A stretch of DNA of 25,800 nucleotides from a virus, in IMG/VR virus record IMGVR_UViG_3300032291_001106, positions 1 through 25,800 of that record. One strand, written 5' to 3'. The notes under the pieces were generated by a model. The model made no database searches, had not been told where the DNA came from, and saw only the letters and a list, made by a program, of their open reading frames with translations. How positions within the stretch are numbered: position 1 is the first letter of the stretch; every line of letters begins with the position of its first letter. The position numbers were made by a program, and so were the translations under genes. Shown here piece by piece: positions 19,622-25,800 of this stretch.

Positions 19622-21358
19622 TTACATCCCTCCTAACATGAGGACTTGTGGAAGCGGGTCTAATGTTGTCCATTGGACTCCAGCGCCTGTTGTTTGTAGA
19701 TATTGTCCGTTAACTCCAGATGAAGCACCCGCTGTAAGGGTTCCTGTAAGCGTACTATTGTTCAATGTTAATGCTGTAATTGTAGTAACAGTTGCACCAG
19801 AACCAATAGTTGTACTACCAAGAGTAGGTGCTGAGTAAGAACTGGTTGTATTGATTGCAACCCATGCACTGCCTGACCATACAGACATAACACCAGAAAC
19901 TGAGTTGAAGTACATAGCACCAGTAATAAGTGGGTTGCCATCGTTATCTACTGTTGGAGCAGATGTTTTTGACCCTAGGTATCGGTCATCAAAATTGTCA
20001 TAAGTTGTGGCTGCTGATGAAGCACTTGTTGCTGCATCGGCAGCAGATGTTGCTGCTGCTGTTTGGCTTGTTAAAGCAGATGAAGCCGAAGTAGCAGCAC
20101 TACTTGCAGAAGTTGCTGCAGCGGTAGCCGATGCTGCTGCTGATGTAGCAGAAGTGGCTGCTGCAGTTGCGGAAGTAGCAGCAGATGCTGCAGATGTGGC
20201 AGCAGCGGTAACACTTGCAGCCATTGTGCTTGCTGATGTAGCGGCACTGGCAGCAGATGTTGCAGCAGCAGTAGCGCTTGTTGCAGCACTTGATGCAGAT
20301 GTTGCAGCAGCAGATGCTGAATTAGATGCTGTAGTTGCAAAGGCTGAAATTGCTGCAACAGATGCAGCAGCAGTAGTAGCACTAGCAGCAGCCGATGTAG
20401 CCGAAGTAGCAGCAGCGGTAGCACTGGCAGCAGCACTTGTAGCGCTAGTAGCAGCAGCCGTTGCTGAGGCAGCAGCGCTGGTAGCACTGGTGGCTGCAGC
20501 GGTCTGTGCAGTTAAAGCAGAAGATGCGCTAGTTGCAGCAGCACTTGCACTTGAAGCAGATGCTGATGCACTTGCTGCTGCACTTGTTGCTGATGTAGCA
20601 GCAGATGTAGCGCTTGTTGCTGCAGAAGCAGCAGAAGTAGATGCAGCAGTGGCTGAACCAAGAATTGAGTTTACATATTCATAGGTTGTAGCATCACCAG
20701 TAGTTGTAGGTGTGCCAAGTCCAGTAATTTTAAATCCACCAGCAGCAAGGTTTGAACCAAGCGTTCCAGATGTAATAGTAGAACTTGTTACGGTTGAACT
20801 TGTAATTGTTGCAGCGGTTACAGTTCCACCAGTTATTGTGGCAGTAGATGTAAAAGCGCCACTGATAGTTGCACCGTTAATAGTTGGTGTTGTCAGAGTT
20901 TTGCGAGTGAGGGTTACAGACTGAGTAGAACCAACTACTGAACCATCGCCAGTTTGAAGTCCGTGAACATGTGTTTGTCCAGCGTTAGAAAGAATAGCAG
21001 TATCGGCATCATAACCACGGGCTGCAATGTGAGTTTGTTCTTCTTTAAAGTCACGACCAGAAACACCATGGCGCACAGAAGCACCAGCAGAGTGAGCAAC
21101 TGCAAGGGTGTTATCTTGACCACGAGTAATAGTAAGAGTTGTAGATGATGCAGCGGTTACTGTAACTACTTCTTCTTTGTTTGTATCTGGGTCAATAATG
21201 ATTGTATATGGAACTGATGGATAACCGCTAACAGATACAACAGAAACACTTGTAGTTGTGTCGCCAGTTGCTGCTGATGAAATAGAGTTAACCAGTGTTG
21301 TTTCAATTGCTGTGGCGGAAAAGTTCCGCTTTAATACGCCTGGGTCGCCTGCTGCCAT
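19622..21358 (-). CDS. Tail fibre with long alanine-rich coiled coil
   Basis: 578 residues. N-terminal ~100 residues are a virion-attachment part (VSGYPSVPYTIIIDPDTNKEEVVTV...GHSV), then a threonine-rich stalk with TITSSTVTSSTITSG. Residues ~234-451 are nearly pure Ala/Ser/Thr with a seven-residue rhythm (AATSATS AAASATA), a trimeric coiled-coil-like fibre shaft (20005-20655). The C-terminal part has a short globular start (TYDNFDDRYLGSK, DNDGNPLITGAMYFNSVSGVMSVWSGSAW), common in aquatic phage fibres, ending ~125 residues later. Frame-rich composition explains long open frames on the opposite strand. The protein probably works with the adhesin at 17373-19289. Confidence 0.8.
   Translation of the reverse strand: MAAGDPGVLKRNFSATAIETTLVNSISSAATGDTTTSVSVVSVSGYPSVPYTIIIDPDTNKEEVVTVTAASSTTLTITRGQDNTLAVAHSAGASVRHGVSGRDFKEEQTHIAARGYDADTAILSNAGQTHVHGLQTGDGSVVGSTQSVTLTRKTLTTPTINGATISGAFTSTATITGGTVTAATITSSTVTSSTITSGTLGSNLAAGGFKITGLGTPTTTGDATTYEYVNSILGSATAASTSAASAATSATSAATSATSAAASASASASSASAAATSASSALTAQTAAATSATSAAASATAAATSATSAAASATAAATSATSAAASATTAAASVAAISAFATTASNSASAAATSASSAATSATAAATSAASAATSASTMAASVTAAATSAASAATSATAAATSATSAAASATAAATSASSAATSASSALTSQTAAATSAADAATSASSAATTYDNFDDRYLGSKTSAPTVDNDGNPLITGAMYFNSVSGVMSVWSGSAWVAINTTSSYSAPTLGSTTIGSGATVTTITALTLNNSTLTGTLTAGASSGVNGQYLQTTGAGVQWTTLDPLPQVLMLGGM
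20005..20655 (-). repeat. Coding heptad-repeat tract of the fibre shaft
   Basis: About 217 codons of Ala, Ser and Thr with near-regular 21-base (seven-residue) periodicity, e.g. alternating AATSATS and AAASATA units. Such tracts expand and contract by recombination and set fibre length. GCN/ACN-rich codons give a GCA/GCAGCA-like bias on the plus strand. Confidence 0.7.
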
Positions 21359-21367
21359 GGGGGTGCC

Positions 21368-22291
21368 TTATCTCTGGTAGTGTGAACGAATTGGGAATTG
21401 ACGGCGTTGGTTTTCCGCCACTTCGTTTAAACGAGTGTTGTAAACATTGAACAAGAAGCGTGCTGCGTTTTCACCACTTCGTGGTCCACGCTGATTATCA
21501 AGCACATCTGCTTCTGCAGATAGTGCACCCAAGCGTGATGGGTCTAGGAAAGAAATCATACGAAAGGCTGCGCCATAAACAACTACATCCTCTGAATAAT
21601 CAGGCATGCCAGTTACTGTTGAGTATTCCTGGTCAACCGATGGTAGTGCTGTAATGTCAAAAAGTGTTGGGCGTTTTGAGTAAGCCACATTGACAATACG
21701 CCCTGGCACTACTGCTGAGTAGATACCAAGAGTGTGTCCAAATGCACCGTTTGTTCCATACTGTGCTGGGTTTGCTGTTCTATCTAATTGCCATGCACGC
21801 ACTGGTAACCACTCTTGAGATGGACCAATAACATGATGAGTTACAGACAAAACATTTTGTATTACATCTGGAACATCGTAAGTTGTGCGAGCAGCAATAA
21901 ATGGGAATTGGTATTGACCAATAGCAAATACGCTTGGATACATTGAATTTAAAGTGTCGTTAATAGCACGCTTAATTTCATAGCGTGGGAATAATGGGGC
22001 TACCATTACCTTAGATGAATTGCTATGTGTTGTTGCTAAAGTGCCACGCTGTCCACGACCCCATGGGGCAAGGGTAAGAACATTGTCAATGTTGTTAGTA
22101 GAGTTAACATACATAATCTCATCGCCAATTTGAATAAAGCCACGGCTTACCACATTGGCATCGTTAACAGAAATAGTTGTTTGTGTTGTAGTTGTTACAG
22201 CACCAGTTAACCATGTAGTTGATTCCATGTTTAAACTGTAGCCATGAAGAAGCGTATCTACACGGTCAGTAATCTGTTCAAGGGTGCTCAC
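21368..22291 (-). CDS. Virion structural protein, connector or tail-tube candidate
   Basis: 307 residues (MSTLEQITDRVDTLLHGYSL...). N-terminal helix, then strand-rich part with YVNSTNNIDNVLTLAPWGRGQRGTLATTHSNSSKV, a middle PRYEIKRAINDTLNSMYP helix, and a C-terminal charged helix (RLNEVAENQRRQFPIRSHYQR). Phage adaptor or tubular tail proteins often combine a helical start with a PRYE..RAINDTL-like helix, but I recall no exact family. Position between fibre and capsid genes supports a neck/adaptor role. Two GTTTAAAC copies (LN at residues ~290 and FK-frame near the N-terminus) are among the few in the structural region. Confidence 0.5.
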   Translation of the reverse strand: MSTLEQITDRVDTLLHGYSLNMESTTWLTGAVTTTTQTTISVNDANVVSRGFIQIGDEIMYVNSTNNIDNVLTLAPWGRGQRGTLATTHSNSSKVMVAPLFPRYEIKRAINDTLNSMYPSVFAIGQYQFPFIAARTTYDVPDVIQNVLSVTHHVIGPSQEWLPVRAWQLDRTANPAQYGTNGAFGHTLGIYSAVVPGRIVNVAYSKRPTLFDITALPSVDQEYSTVTGMPDYSEDVVVYGAAFRMISFLDPSRLGALSAEADVLDNQRGPRSGENAARFLFNVYNTRLNEVAENQRRQFPIRSHYQR

Positions 22292-22563
22292 AGGTCTATG
22301 CTCCTTAGGGCTGATACTGCTGACTTGTTAGTGGTTCCTGCAAGTTCATTACATACTGAGTTTAAACCTTTGTAGTTATTTGGTTGACGAGATGAACTAG
22401 CCTTGTAATTTAATGCTCCTAATAAATCTTTACCAGTAGTGCCAGCCCATTTATTGGCTGCTCCTGGTGCATCTAAGAAAAGAGTGCGGTCTGGGTAAGT
22501 GCCAGAATTGGCAAGTCTATTTAACTCAGCAACGAGCGTGGAGCCTGCATAACCTGTAGCCAT
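22288..22563 (-). CDS. Small virion-module hypothetical protein
   Basis: 91 residues (MATGYAGSTLVAELNRLANSGTYPDRTLFLDAPGAANKW...). Starts in a TAATGG overlap with the upstream basic protein gene and overlaps the next by four bases. The pattern of aromatic and Asn-rich segments with ALNYKASSSRQPNNYKGLNSVCNELAG suggests a conserved small structural or assembly protein. No known family recognised. One GTTTAAAC copy encodes LN. Confidence 0.6.
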   Translation of the reverse strand: MATGYAGSTLVAELNRLANSGTYPDRTLFLDAPGAANKWAGTTGKDLLGALNYKASSSRQPNNYKGLNSVCNELAGTTNKSAVSALRSIDL

Positions 22564-22724
22564 TAGTTTGCCTTCTTTCGTGCTGCTCTCATGTTGTCCA
22601 CAAGATTAGGATATTTTCTACCAGCCTTCTTAGCAGCAGCCTTGGCTGATGCTTTAGCAGCAGGTGATAGTGGTTTAGATTTTTTGTTAGGGTTTGGTTT
22701 ATCCCATACTTCTTTTTTAGCCAT
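22563..22724 (-). CDS. Small lysine/alanine-rich basic protein
   Basis: 53 residues, MAKKEVWDKPNPNKKSKPLSP then AAKASAKAAAKKAGRKYPNLVDNMRAARKKAN. Very basic and Ala-rich, histone-tail-like. It could bind packaged DNA inside the head or be an assembly factor; no family is certain. Starts on the last base of the upstream gene's stop region and ends by sharing bases with the downstream ATG. Confidence 0.6.
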   Translation of the reverse strand: MAKKEVWDKPNPNKKSKPLSPAAKASAKAAAKKAGRKYPNLVDNMRAARKKAN

Positions 22725-22981
22725 TACCATTTCACCTTATCTGCCCAGTATGCTGCACTCATTTTGCCTTTGGCAATGTTGCTTGCATGACGAGCCTTAA
22801 ATGATTTTTGTCTTGCTGTTGGAGTCTTATCTCCACTAACACCCTGTTGACCAAAGCGAATAGTTTTAACCTGGTCGCCTGACTTAGCCACAACTACATG
22901 TGACTTTGTTGGGTGGTTCGGTGTGCGCTTAGGCTTATTAAAGCCCGACACTCCTGCTCGCTTTAGTCTTGGGTCTGACAT
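22724..22981 (-). CDS. Conserved phage protein, DUF6321-like
   Basis: 85 residues. The pattern PRLKRAGVSGFNKPKRTPNHPTKSHVVVAKSG, IRFGQQGVSGDK, SFKARHASNIAKGKMSAAYWADKVKW is a highly conserved phage family (DUF6321-like) usually next to capsid genes. Strongly basic and Lys/Arg/His-rich; a DNA-packaging-associated or virion role is plausible but not shown. TTATTTTCC-type ribosome site (GGAAAATAA) lies before ATG22981. Confidence 0.7.
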   Translation of the reverse strand: MSDPRLKRAGVSGFNKPKRTPNHPTKSHVVVAKSGDQVKTIRFGQQGVSGDKTPTARQKSFKARHASNIAKGKMSAAYWADKVKW

Positions 22982-22990
22982 TTATTTTCC

Positions 22991-23113
22991 TTACTTTTCT
23001 CCGAGAGTAGTTGGATTATTGACCGCAGGGGCAGGGATGCCATACGGTGTAATTGTTCCAAAGTTGTCATCGGCATTAACGGTTTTAGTCCCGCATCCAC
23101 ATGATGTGCACAT
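22991..23113 (-). CDS. Tiny cysteine-cluster protein
   Basis: 40 residues, MCTSCGCGTKTVNADDNFGTITPYG... with a CxxCxC cluster at the start, likely a metal-binding knuckle. It lies two bases after the proteasome-like gene and is preceded by no strong ribosome site. Similar very small proteins with an N-terminal MCxxCGC occur in capsid modules of aquatic phages, to my recollection. Function unknown. Confidence 0.55.
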   Translation of the reverse strand: MCTSCGCGTKTVNADDNFGTITPYGIPAPAVNNPTTLGEK

Positions 23114-23115
23114 AA

Positions 23116-23817
23116 TTATTTAGCCTTCTTCTTGAGCATTGACATGCCCTTCTTAAGTTCTTTAGCCTTTGCAGATTTTGATTCAACTTTTTCAGCCATT
23201 GCATAAGCCTTCTTCTTCATTGCTGGTGATACTGCTTTTTTCTTCATTGCTGGCATGTTATTCCCCTTTTGTGTGATTACTTTTATATCTCCACCGACAC
23301 CTATGCAGTAATCAGCGGAAATCTTTATTGCCCTACGAGCAGCAAATTCTGCTGCCTTTATAGAGTTCTTACTAAAGCCAGTGGCTAATGCACCTAGTGC
23401 TAATTGCCCACCACTGCCTACTGCGTAGAGTCCACGGTCATCTCGTGACCACATGTATTCTTCGTCAATTTCATAGATAACACCGTTTAAACACATAAGC
23501 GCATCAAAGCCAGCGTTTGGGTCTTTAATTGAATCTGGCTCGTAGCCATGTTCTTTCATTGCATCTCGTAAAGATGGAAGCACCTTAACCTGCATAAAAG
23601 CATCAAGTGGCATTGTTTTAATAATTTTTGGTGGAGTCCATAAGAACTCCGCTATATTGCCAGCAATAGCATCTCCAGCAAAAGCAAATATGTAATCACC
23701 TTTGCGAATAGCCTTGTCCATACCTTTGGCATAGTATGGTTTGTCATCATAGGTAGTCATGGAATCTGCTGCAATTACTGCCCAGCCTTTTCCCTGAATA
23801 CCTACGATGGCAGTCAT
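23116..23817 (-). CDS. Proteasome/HslV-like Ntn hydrolase
   Basis: 233 residues. After removal of Met1 the protein starts with Thr2 (MTAIVGIQGKGWAVIAADS), matching the T1-family nucleophile threonine, with Asp18 of AADS and Lys35 of MDKAIRK as the D17/K33 equivalents, then IFAFAGDA (43-50) and AVGSGGQLALGALATG. These are the hallmarks of the beta-subunit/HslV fold. The C-terminal ~40 residues are a Lys/Ala-rich tail (MKKKAVSPAMKKKAYAMAEK...). Its location in the capsid module suggests prohead maturation or virion-associated proteolysis, not host proteasome function; the tail may bind DNA. A single GTTTAAAC copy encodes CLN near the middle. Confidence 0.75.
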   Translation of the reverse strand: MTAIVGIQGKGWAVIAADSMTTYDDKPYYAKGMDKAIRKGDYIFAFAGDAIAGNIAEFLWTPPKIIKTMPLDAFMQVKVLPSLRDAMKEHGYEPDSIKDPNAGFDALMCLNGVIYEIDEEYMWSRDDRGLYAVGSGGQLALGALATGFSKNSIKAAEFAARRAIKISADYCIGVGGDIKVITQKGNNMPAMKKKAVSPAMKKKAYAMAEKVESKSAKAKELKKGMSMLKKKAK

Positions 23818-23819
23818 GT

Positions 23820-24257
23820 TTACCCCTTAAAACTATCAGTGTTTGCATCGTAGGCTTTGCCTACTTTATTTGAATCATCTATTGCTTTTTGCACTTGCTT
23901 TGTAGAAGTTCCTGCTGGCTGGATACCTTGCTTGCGAGCATCTCTATAAAGATTTAACTCTTTATCCCATTTCTTTTGGGACATGTTCTTATTGCTTGCA
24001 GCATCTCCTGGGGATAGTTGGAGAGTCTTAGCCTTGCACCCAAAGCATGGGCAAAATTCTGAATCAATATGGTCTGAGTTGGGGGTTACTACACCCCAGT
24101 CTGACCATGGTTCTGTTGAGGTGGCATTGCACTTGGTGCAGCCAAACAACTCAACCTTAGGAAACATTTGTCCATCTATTAAATTGTATCCATCTTTTAC
24201 TACTTTACCAATATGCCCTTTAAGTGAGCAATCATAACTCAGTGATGTAGTCTCCAT
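23820..24257 (-). CDS. Zinc-knuckle virion-module protein
   Basis: 145 residues. Cysteines are paired as CTKCNAT (40-46) and FCPCFGCKAKT near residue 69-78, probably a zinc site, followed by a basic helix (MSQKKWDKELNLYRDARKQGIQPAGTSTKQVQKAIDDSNKVG). Probably a capsid assembly or DNA-binding protein. It overlaps the upstream gene by 26 bases and has no family known to me. Confidence 0.6.
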   Translation of the reverse strand: METTSLSYDCSLKGHIGKVVKDGYNLIDGQMFPKVELFGCTKCNATSTEPWSDWGVVTPNSDHIDSEFCPCFGCKAKTLQLSPGDAASNKNMSQKKWDKELNLYRDARKQGIQPAGTSTKQVQKAIDDSNKVGKAYDANTDSFKG

Positions 24258-24504
24258 AATTGCCCCCGATACTTGGATTTGTTAGACGATTCTTAGTTGC
24301 TTCGTCAATAATATATTCGTGTCCACCTAAGTATGTTTCTGTTGCTGTAGCAATTTGAGTTTGTGCGGGGTAGCGATAGGAAGAATACATGCCATCTATC
24401 ATCATTACTGTTACGCCACGAGCAATTGAATAACGCTCAAGGAGACGGTGCCAGCCCATAGGTGTTTCTTCAACACTTGGTGTTTTAAATAAATACTCTG
24501 CCAT
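24232..24504 (-). CDS. Small head-module protein
   Basis: 90 residues, MAEYLFKTPSVEETPMGWHRLLERYSIARGVTVMMIDGMYSSYRYPAQTQIATATETYLGGHEYIIDEATKNRLT. A strong site AAGGAG precedes ATG24504. The gene follows the capsid gene, with a hairpin between them; this position and the YLGGHEY...ID pattern are typical of small head proteins conserved near major capsid proteins. Role unproven. Confidence 0.65.
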   Translation of the reverse strand: MAEYLFKTPSVEETPMGWHRLLERYSIARGVTVMMIDGMYSSYRYPAQTQIATATETYLGGHEYIIDEATKNRLTNPSIGGNYGDYITEL

Positions 24505-24534
24505 CTGTTTCTCCTTAGTTGGTGTAGAGAGAGA

Positions 24535-24551
24535 GGCGGGATTCGCCCGCC
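24535..24551 (-). terminator. GC hairpin after the major capsid gene
   Basis: GGCGGG (24535-24540) pairs with CCCGCC (24546-24551) around five bases. No T-run follows on the minus strand, so it is more an attenuator or RNA-stabilising hairpin that separates abundant capsid mRNA from downstream genes than a complete terminator. Confidence 0.5.
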
Positions 24552-24570
24552 CCCCTCAACTACAATTACT

Positions 24571-25740
24571 TTATGCAGAGATGGATGAACCAGTCTCAAT
24601 GCGGTAAAGTGCTGCTTCACGGTAAAGTGAGAAGCCAAGAACTCCATACCAACCGATTGGTCGGAAACGAAGCAACTTGTCTGTAACTGGTCCGATGACA
24701 ACATTTGGCTCCTGTGCAACTGCCTCAGCAAGCGCTTGCTTTCCAGCAATGATTGTGCGGTAGTTAGCAGTAACAGGAGTTACTGTTACAACAGTTGTCG
24801 CTGTAACTGCAGCAGTGTTTGCTGTGTCTACAGTGATTGTTGCGGTTGAGCCTGAGGTTACGATAGATGTAATCTTCGCACCAGAAGCAATACCTGTGCC
24901 TGAAATCTTATCTCCTGCTTCTGCCTGGAGAGCGATTACAGATGTTGCAGCAACACCAAAGGTAACTCCTGCTGATGTTCCAGCAACAGTTACTGCTGTT
25001 GTAGCAAGAGCGGTGGCATCTGCACCATCTACGCCACGATACATACGAGGTGTCTCAACAAAGAAAGCGCCTTCGTAGGTTCCGATTGAGCCAGCCCAGA
25101 AGTTGCCTGTGCCTGTCTCTGCGTATTTGTGCATGTCGTTCCATCCACCAACGCCAGTTTCTGCACGAAGGTCGTGTGAAACTTCTGGGTGGATACCTGT
25201 CCAGTAAAGTGAACCTTCACGAGGAACAGCCTTGTTTGAACGAAGTTTAGCAACTGCACGGCGGATATTAGCAGCAGTGATTGTATCTGATGCTGTGATT
25301 GTCGCAGTTGATGTGCGAGTTCCACCGTAGATAACATTTGTTCCTTGGCGGAGAGTATTCATGGCTAGTCTGTCTAGTGAGTCAGCCATGTTGTAAGCGA
25401 TGATGTCTGCAACTGCAGGGTCAACATCGGATAGTGAGAATAGTTGCAACTTGCGTGTAACAAGTGAGGCATTGCCATACTCGTTAAGTGTTACTGCAAC
25501 TGTTGTTACATCTGACAGTGCTACTGCATCTGGGTCAGTTGTTTCTGAGAGTGTTGATGTTGCTGGTGCCAAGTCGTTGTAAATTGAGAATACAACACTT
25601 GAACCTGGCATTGCCTGTTGAGCAGGGCGCTTGTCGGCTACTGAACGAATCAGTGGCTGTGAACGAAGCGCAAACTCTACATAGCGGTCATACGCTGTTT
25701 TGATTAAGCCAGCGAGTGCTGACGAATCTGTGTATGCCAT
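24571..25740 (-). CDS. Major capsid protein, N4-gp56-like
   Basis: 389 residues with a perfect GGAGGTGA six bases before ATG25740, the strongest ribosome site in the window, fitting high expression. The sequence follows the N4-gp56-type capsid family: an N-terminal region LIKTAYDRYVEFALRSQPLIRSVADKRPAQQ, a spine-like ADSLDRLAMNTLRQGTNVIYGG, LYWTGIHPEVSHDLR (about 178-192) and a C-terminal LLRFRPIGWYGVLGFSLYREAALYRIETGSS. An HK97-like shell is expected. A low-complexity Ala/Thr/Val-rich segment of about 80 residues (roughly 237-322) is inserted before the final domain and may form a surface knob. Confidence 0.85.
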   Translation of the reverse strand: MAYTDSSALAGLIKTAYDRYVEFALRSQPLIRSVADKRPAQQAMPGSSVVFSIYNDLAPATSTLSETTDPDAVALSDVTTVAVTLNEYGNASLVTRKLQLFSLSDVDPAVADIIAYNMADSLDRLAMNTLRQGTNVIYGGTRTSTATITASDTITAANIRRAVAKLRSNKAVPREGSLYWTGIHPEVSHDLRAETGVGGWNDMHKYAETGTGNFWAGSIGTYEGAFFVETPRMYRGVDGADATALATTAVTVAGTSAGVTFGVAATSVIALQAEAGDKISGTGIASGAKITSIVTSGSTATITVDTANTAAVTATTVVTVTPVTANYRTIIAGKQALAEAVAQEPNVVIGPVTDKLLRFRPIGWYGVLGFSLYREAALYRIETGSSISA

Positions 25741-25773
25741 GTGGGTTCACCTCCTGGTGATTGGTAGTTTGAG

Positions 25774-25800
25774 TTATTGAACTGAAACACCGAGTAATGC
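25774..25800 (-). CDS. C-terminal end of an upstream gene (scaffold candidate)
   Basis: The last eight codons (ALLGVSVQ) and a stop lie 33 bases upstream of the capsid ribosome-site region. The gene enters from the right edge. By position it should be a scaffold or head assembly protein; the frame is the only one of three that ends before the capsid gene. Little more can be said. Confidence 0.4.
   Translation of the reverse strand, partial: ALLGVSVQ

Larger units (their letters stand above)
972..23492. repeat. Highly iterated palindrome GTTTAAAC, 41 dispersed copies
   Basis: Perfect copies begin at 972, 1363, 1416, 1913, 2206, 2386, 2600, 2848, 3039, 3135, 3301, 3588, 3727, 4084, 4275, 4328, 4411, 5056, 5348, 5655, 5985, 6160, 6617, 6782, 7099, 7422, 7685, 8257, 8637, 8965, 9362, 10206, 13224, 13783, 15095, 15274, 15459, 21425, 22229, 22360 and 23485. 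Flanking bases show no longer consensus. In genes it is read as (R/C)-L-N or F-K, or as GTT-TAA ending a gene. The word is the recognition site of the PmeI restriction enzyme. The span given covers the first to last copy; the intervening DNA is not part of the repeat. Confidence 0.95.

Noticed and set aside
20007-20684. A 225-codon open frame on the plus strand, antisense to the fibre gene
   Set aside because: It is the mirror of the Ala/Ser/Thr codon repeats (GCA/GCT versus TGC/AGC) and encodes only a low-complexity Ala/Val/Asp sequence without a ribosome site.

Overview
The window looks like most of a tailed bacteriophage genome whose probable host is an actinobacterium. The host inference rests mainly on a WhiB-type iron-sulfur regulator (6092-6436), backed by a split DnaG-type primase and a proteasome/HslV-like Ntn hydrolase. 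The AT-leaning base composition fits a freshwater, low-GC actinobacterium better than a high-GC soil one, but this is inference. No integrase, repressor, CRISPR array, rRNA or complete tRNA was seen, so a lytic life style is the simpler reading.

Layout. 1-609 (minus) is the N-terminal part of the large terminase, running off the left edge. 610-1485 is a non-coding region full of inverted and direct repeats between leftward late genes and rightward genes, and is the best candidate for an origin and promoter region. 1486-6436 (plus) holds small, often overlapping genes: a degenerate SprT-like protein, a GS-fold amidoligase, a class II glutamine amidotransferase, several small unknowns, a DUF3846-like protein, a lytic transglycosylase and WhiB. 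A terminator (6499-6532) separates this from a leftward operon, 6540-12791: dNMP kinase, sigma-like factor, a PD-(D/E)XK-like nuclease, split primase (CHC2 and TOPRIM proteins), Hjc-type resolvase, GT-A glycosyltransferase, DnaB-like helicase, zinc-ribbon protein and Cas4/RecB-type nuclease. Four small plus-strand genes (12901-13764) include an FmdB-like zinc ribbon and an HNH nuclease. From 13793 to the right edge the minus strand carries lysis genes (M15-type endolysin, holin candidates, a spanin-like pair), tail and fibre genes, small conserved virion-module proteins, the proteasome-like protease and the major capsid protein. A few codons of an upstream gene lie at the right edge.

Terminase leaves the window leftward and the capsid module enters from the right on the same strand, so the simplest picture is a circular (or circularly permuted) map in which only the rest of the terminase, the portal and a scaffold-like gene are missing. 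No tape-measure gene is seen between capsid and fibres, which favours a short-tailed (podovirus-like) architecture; this is inference.

The strongest unexplained signal is the perfect 8-bp palindrome GTTTAAAC. I count 41 copies in 25.8 kb, where less than one is expected by chance. 32 of these lie between 972 and 10213, about one per 290 bp, inside and between genes on both strands, while most of the structural region is nearly free of it. It behaves like a highly iterated palindrome and often forms gene junctions of the type GTT-TAA-AC-ATG. Second in interest is the amidoligase/glutamine-amidotransferase cassette, with a tRNA-acceptor/T-arm-like minihelix between its two enzymes.
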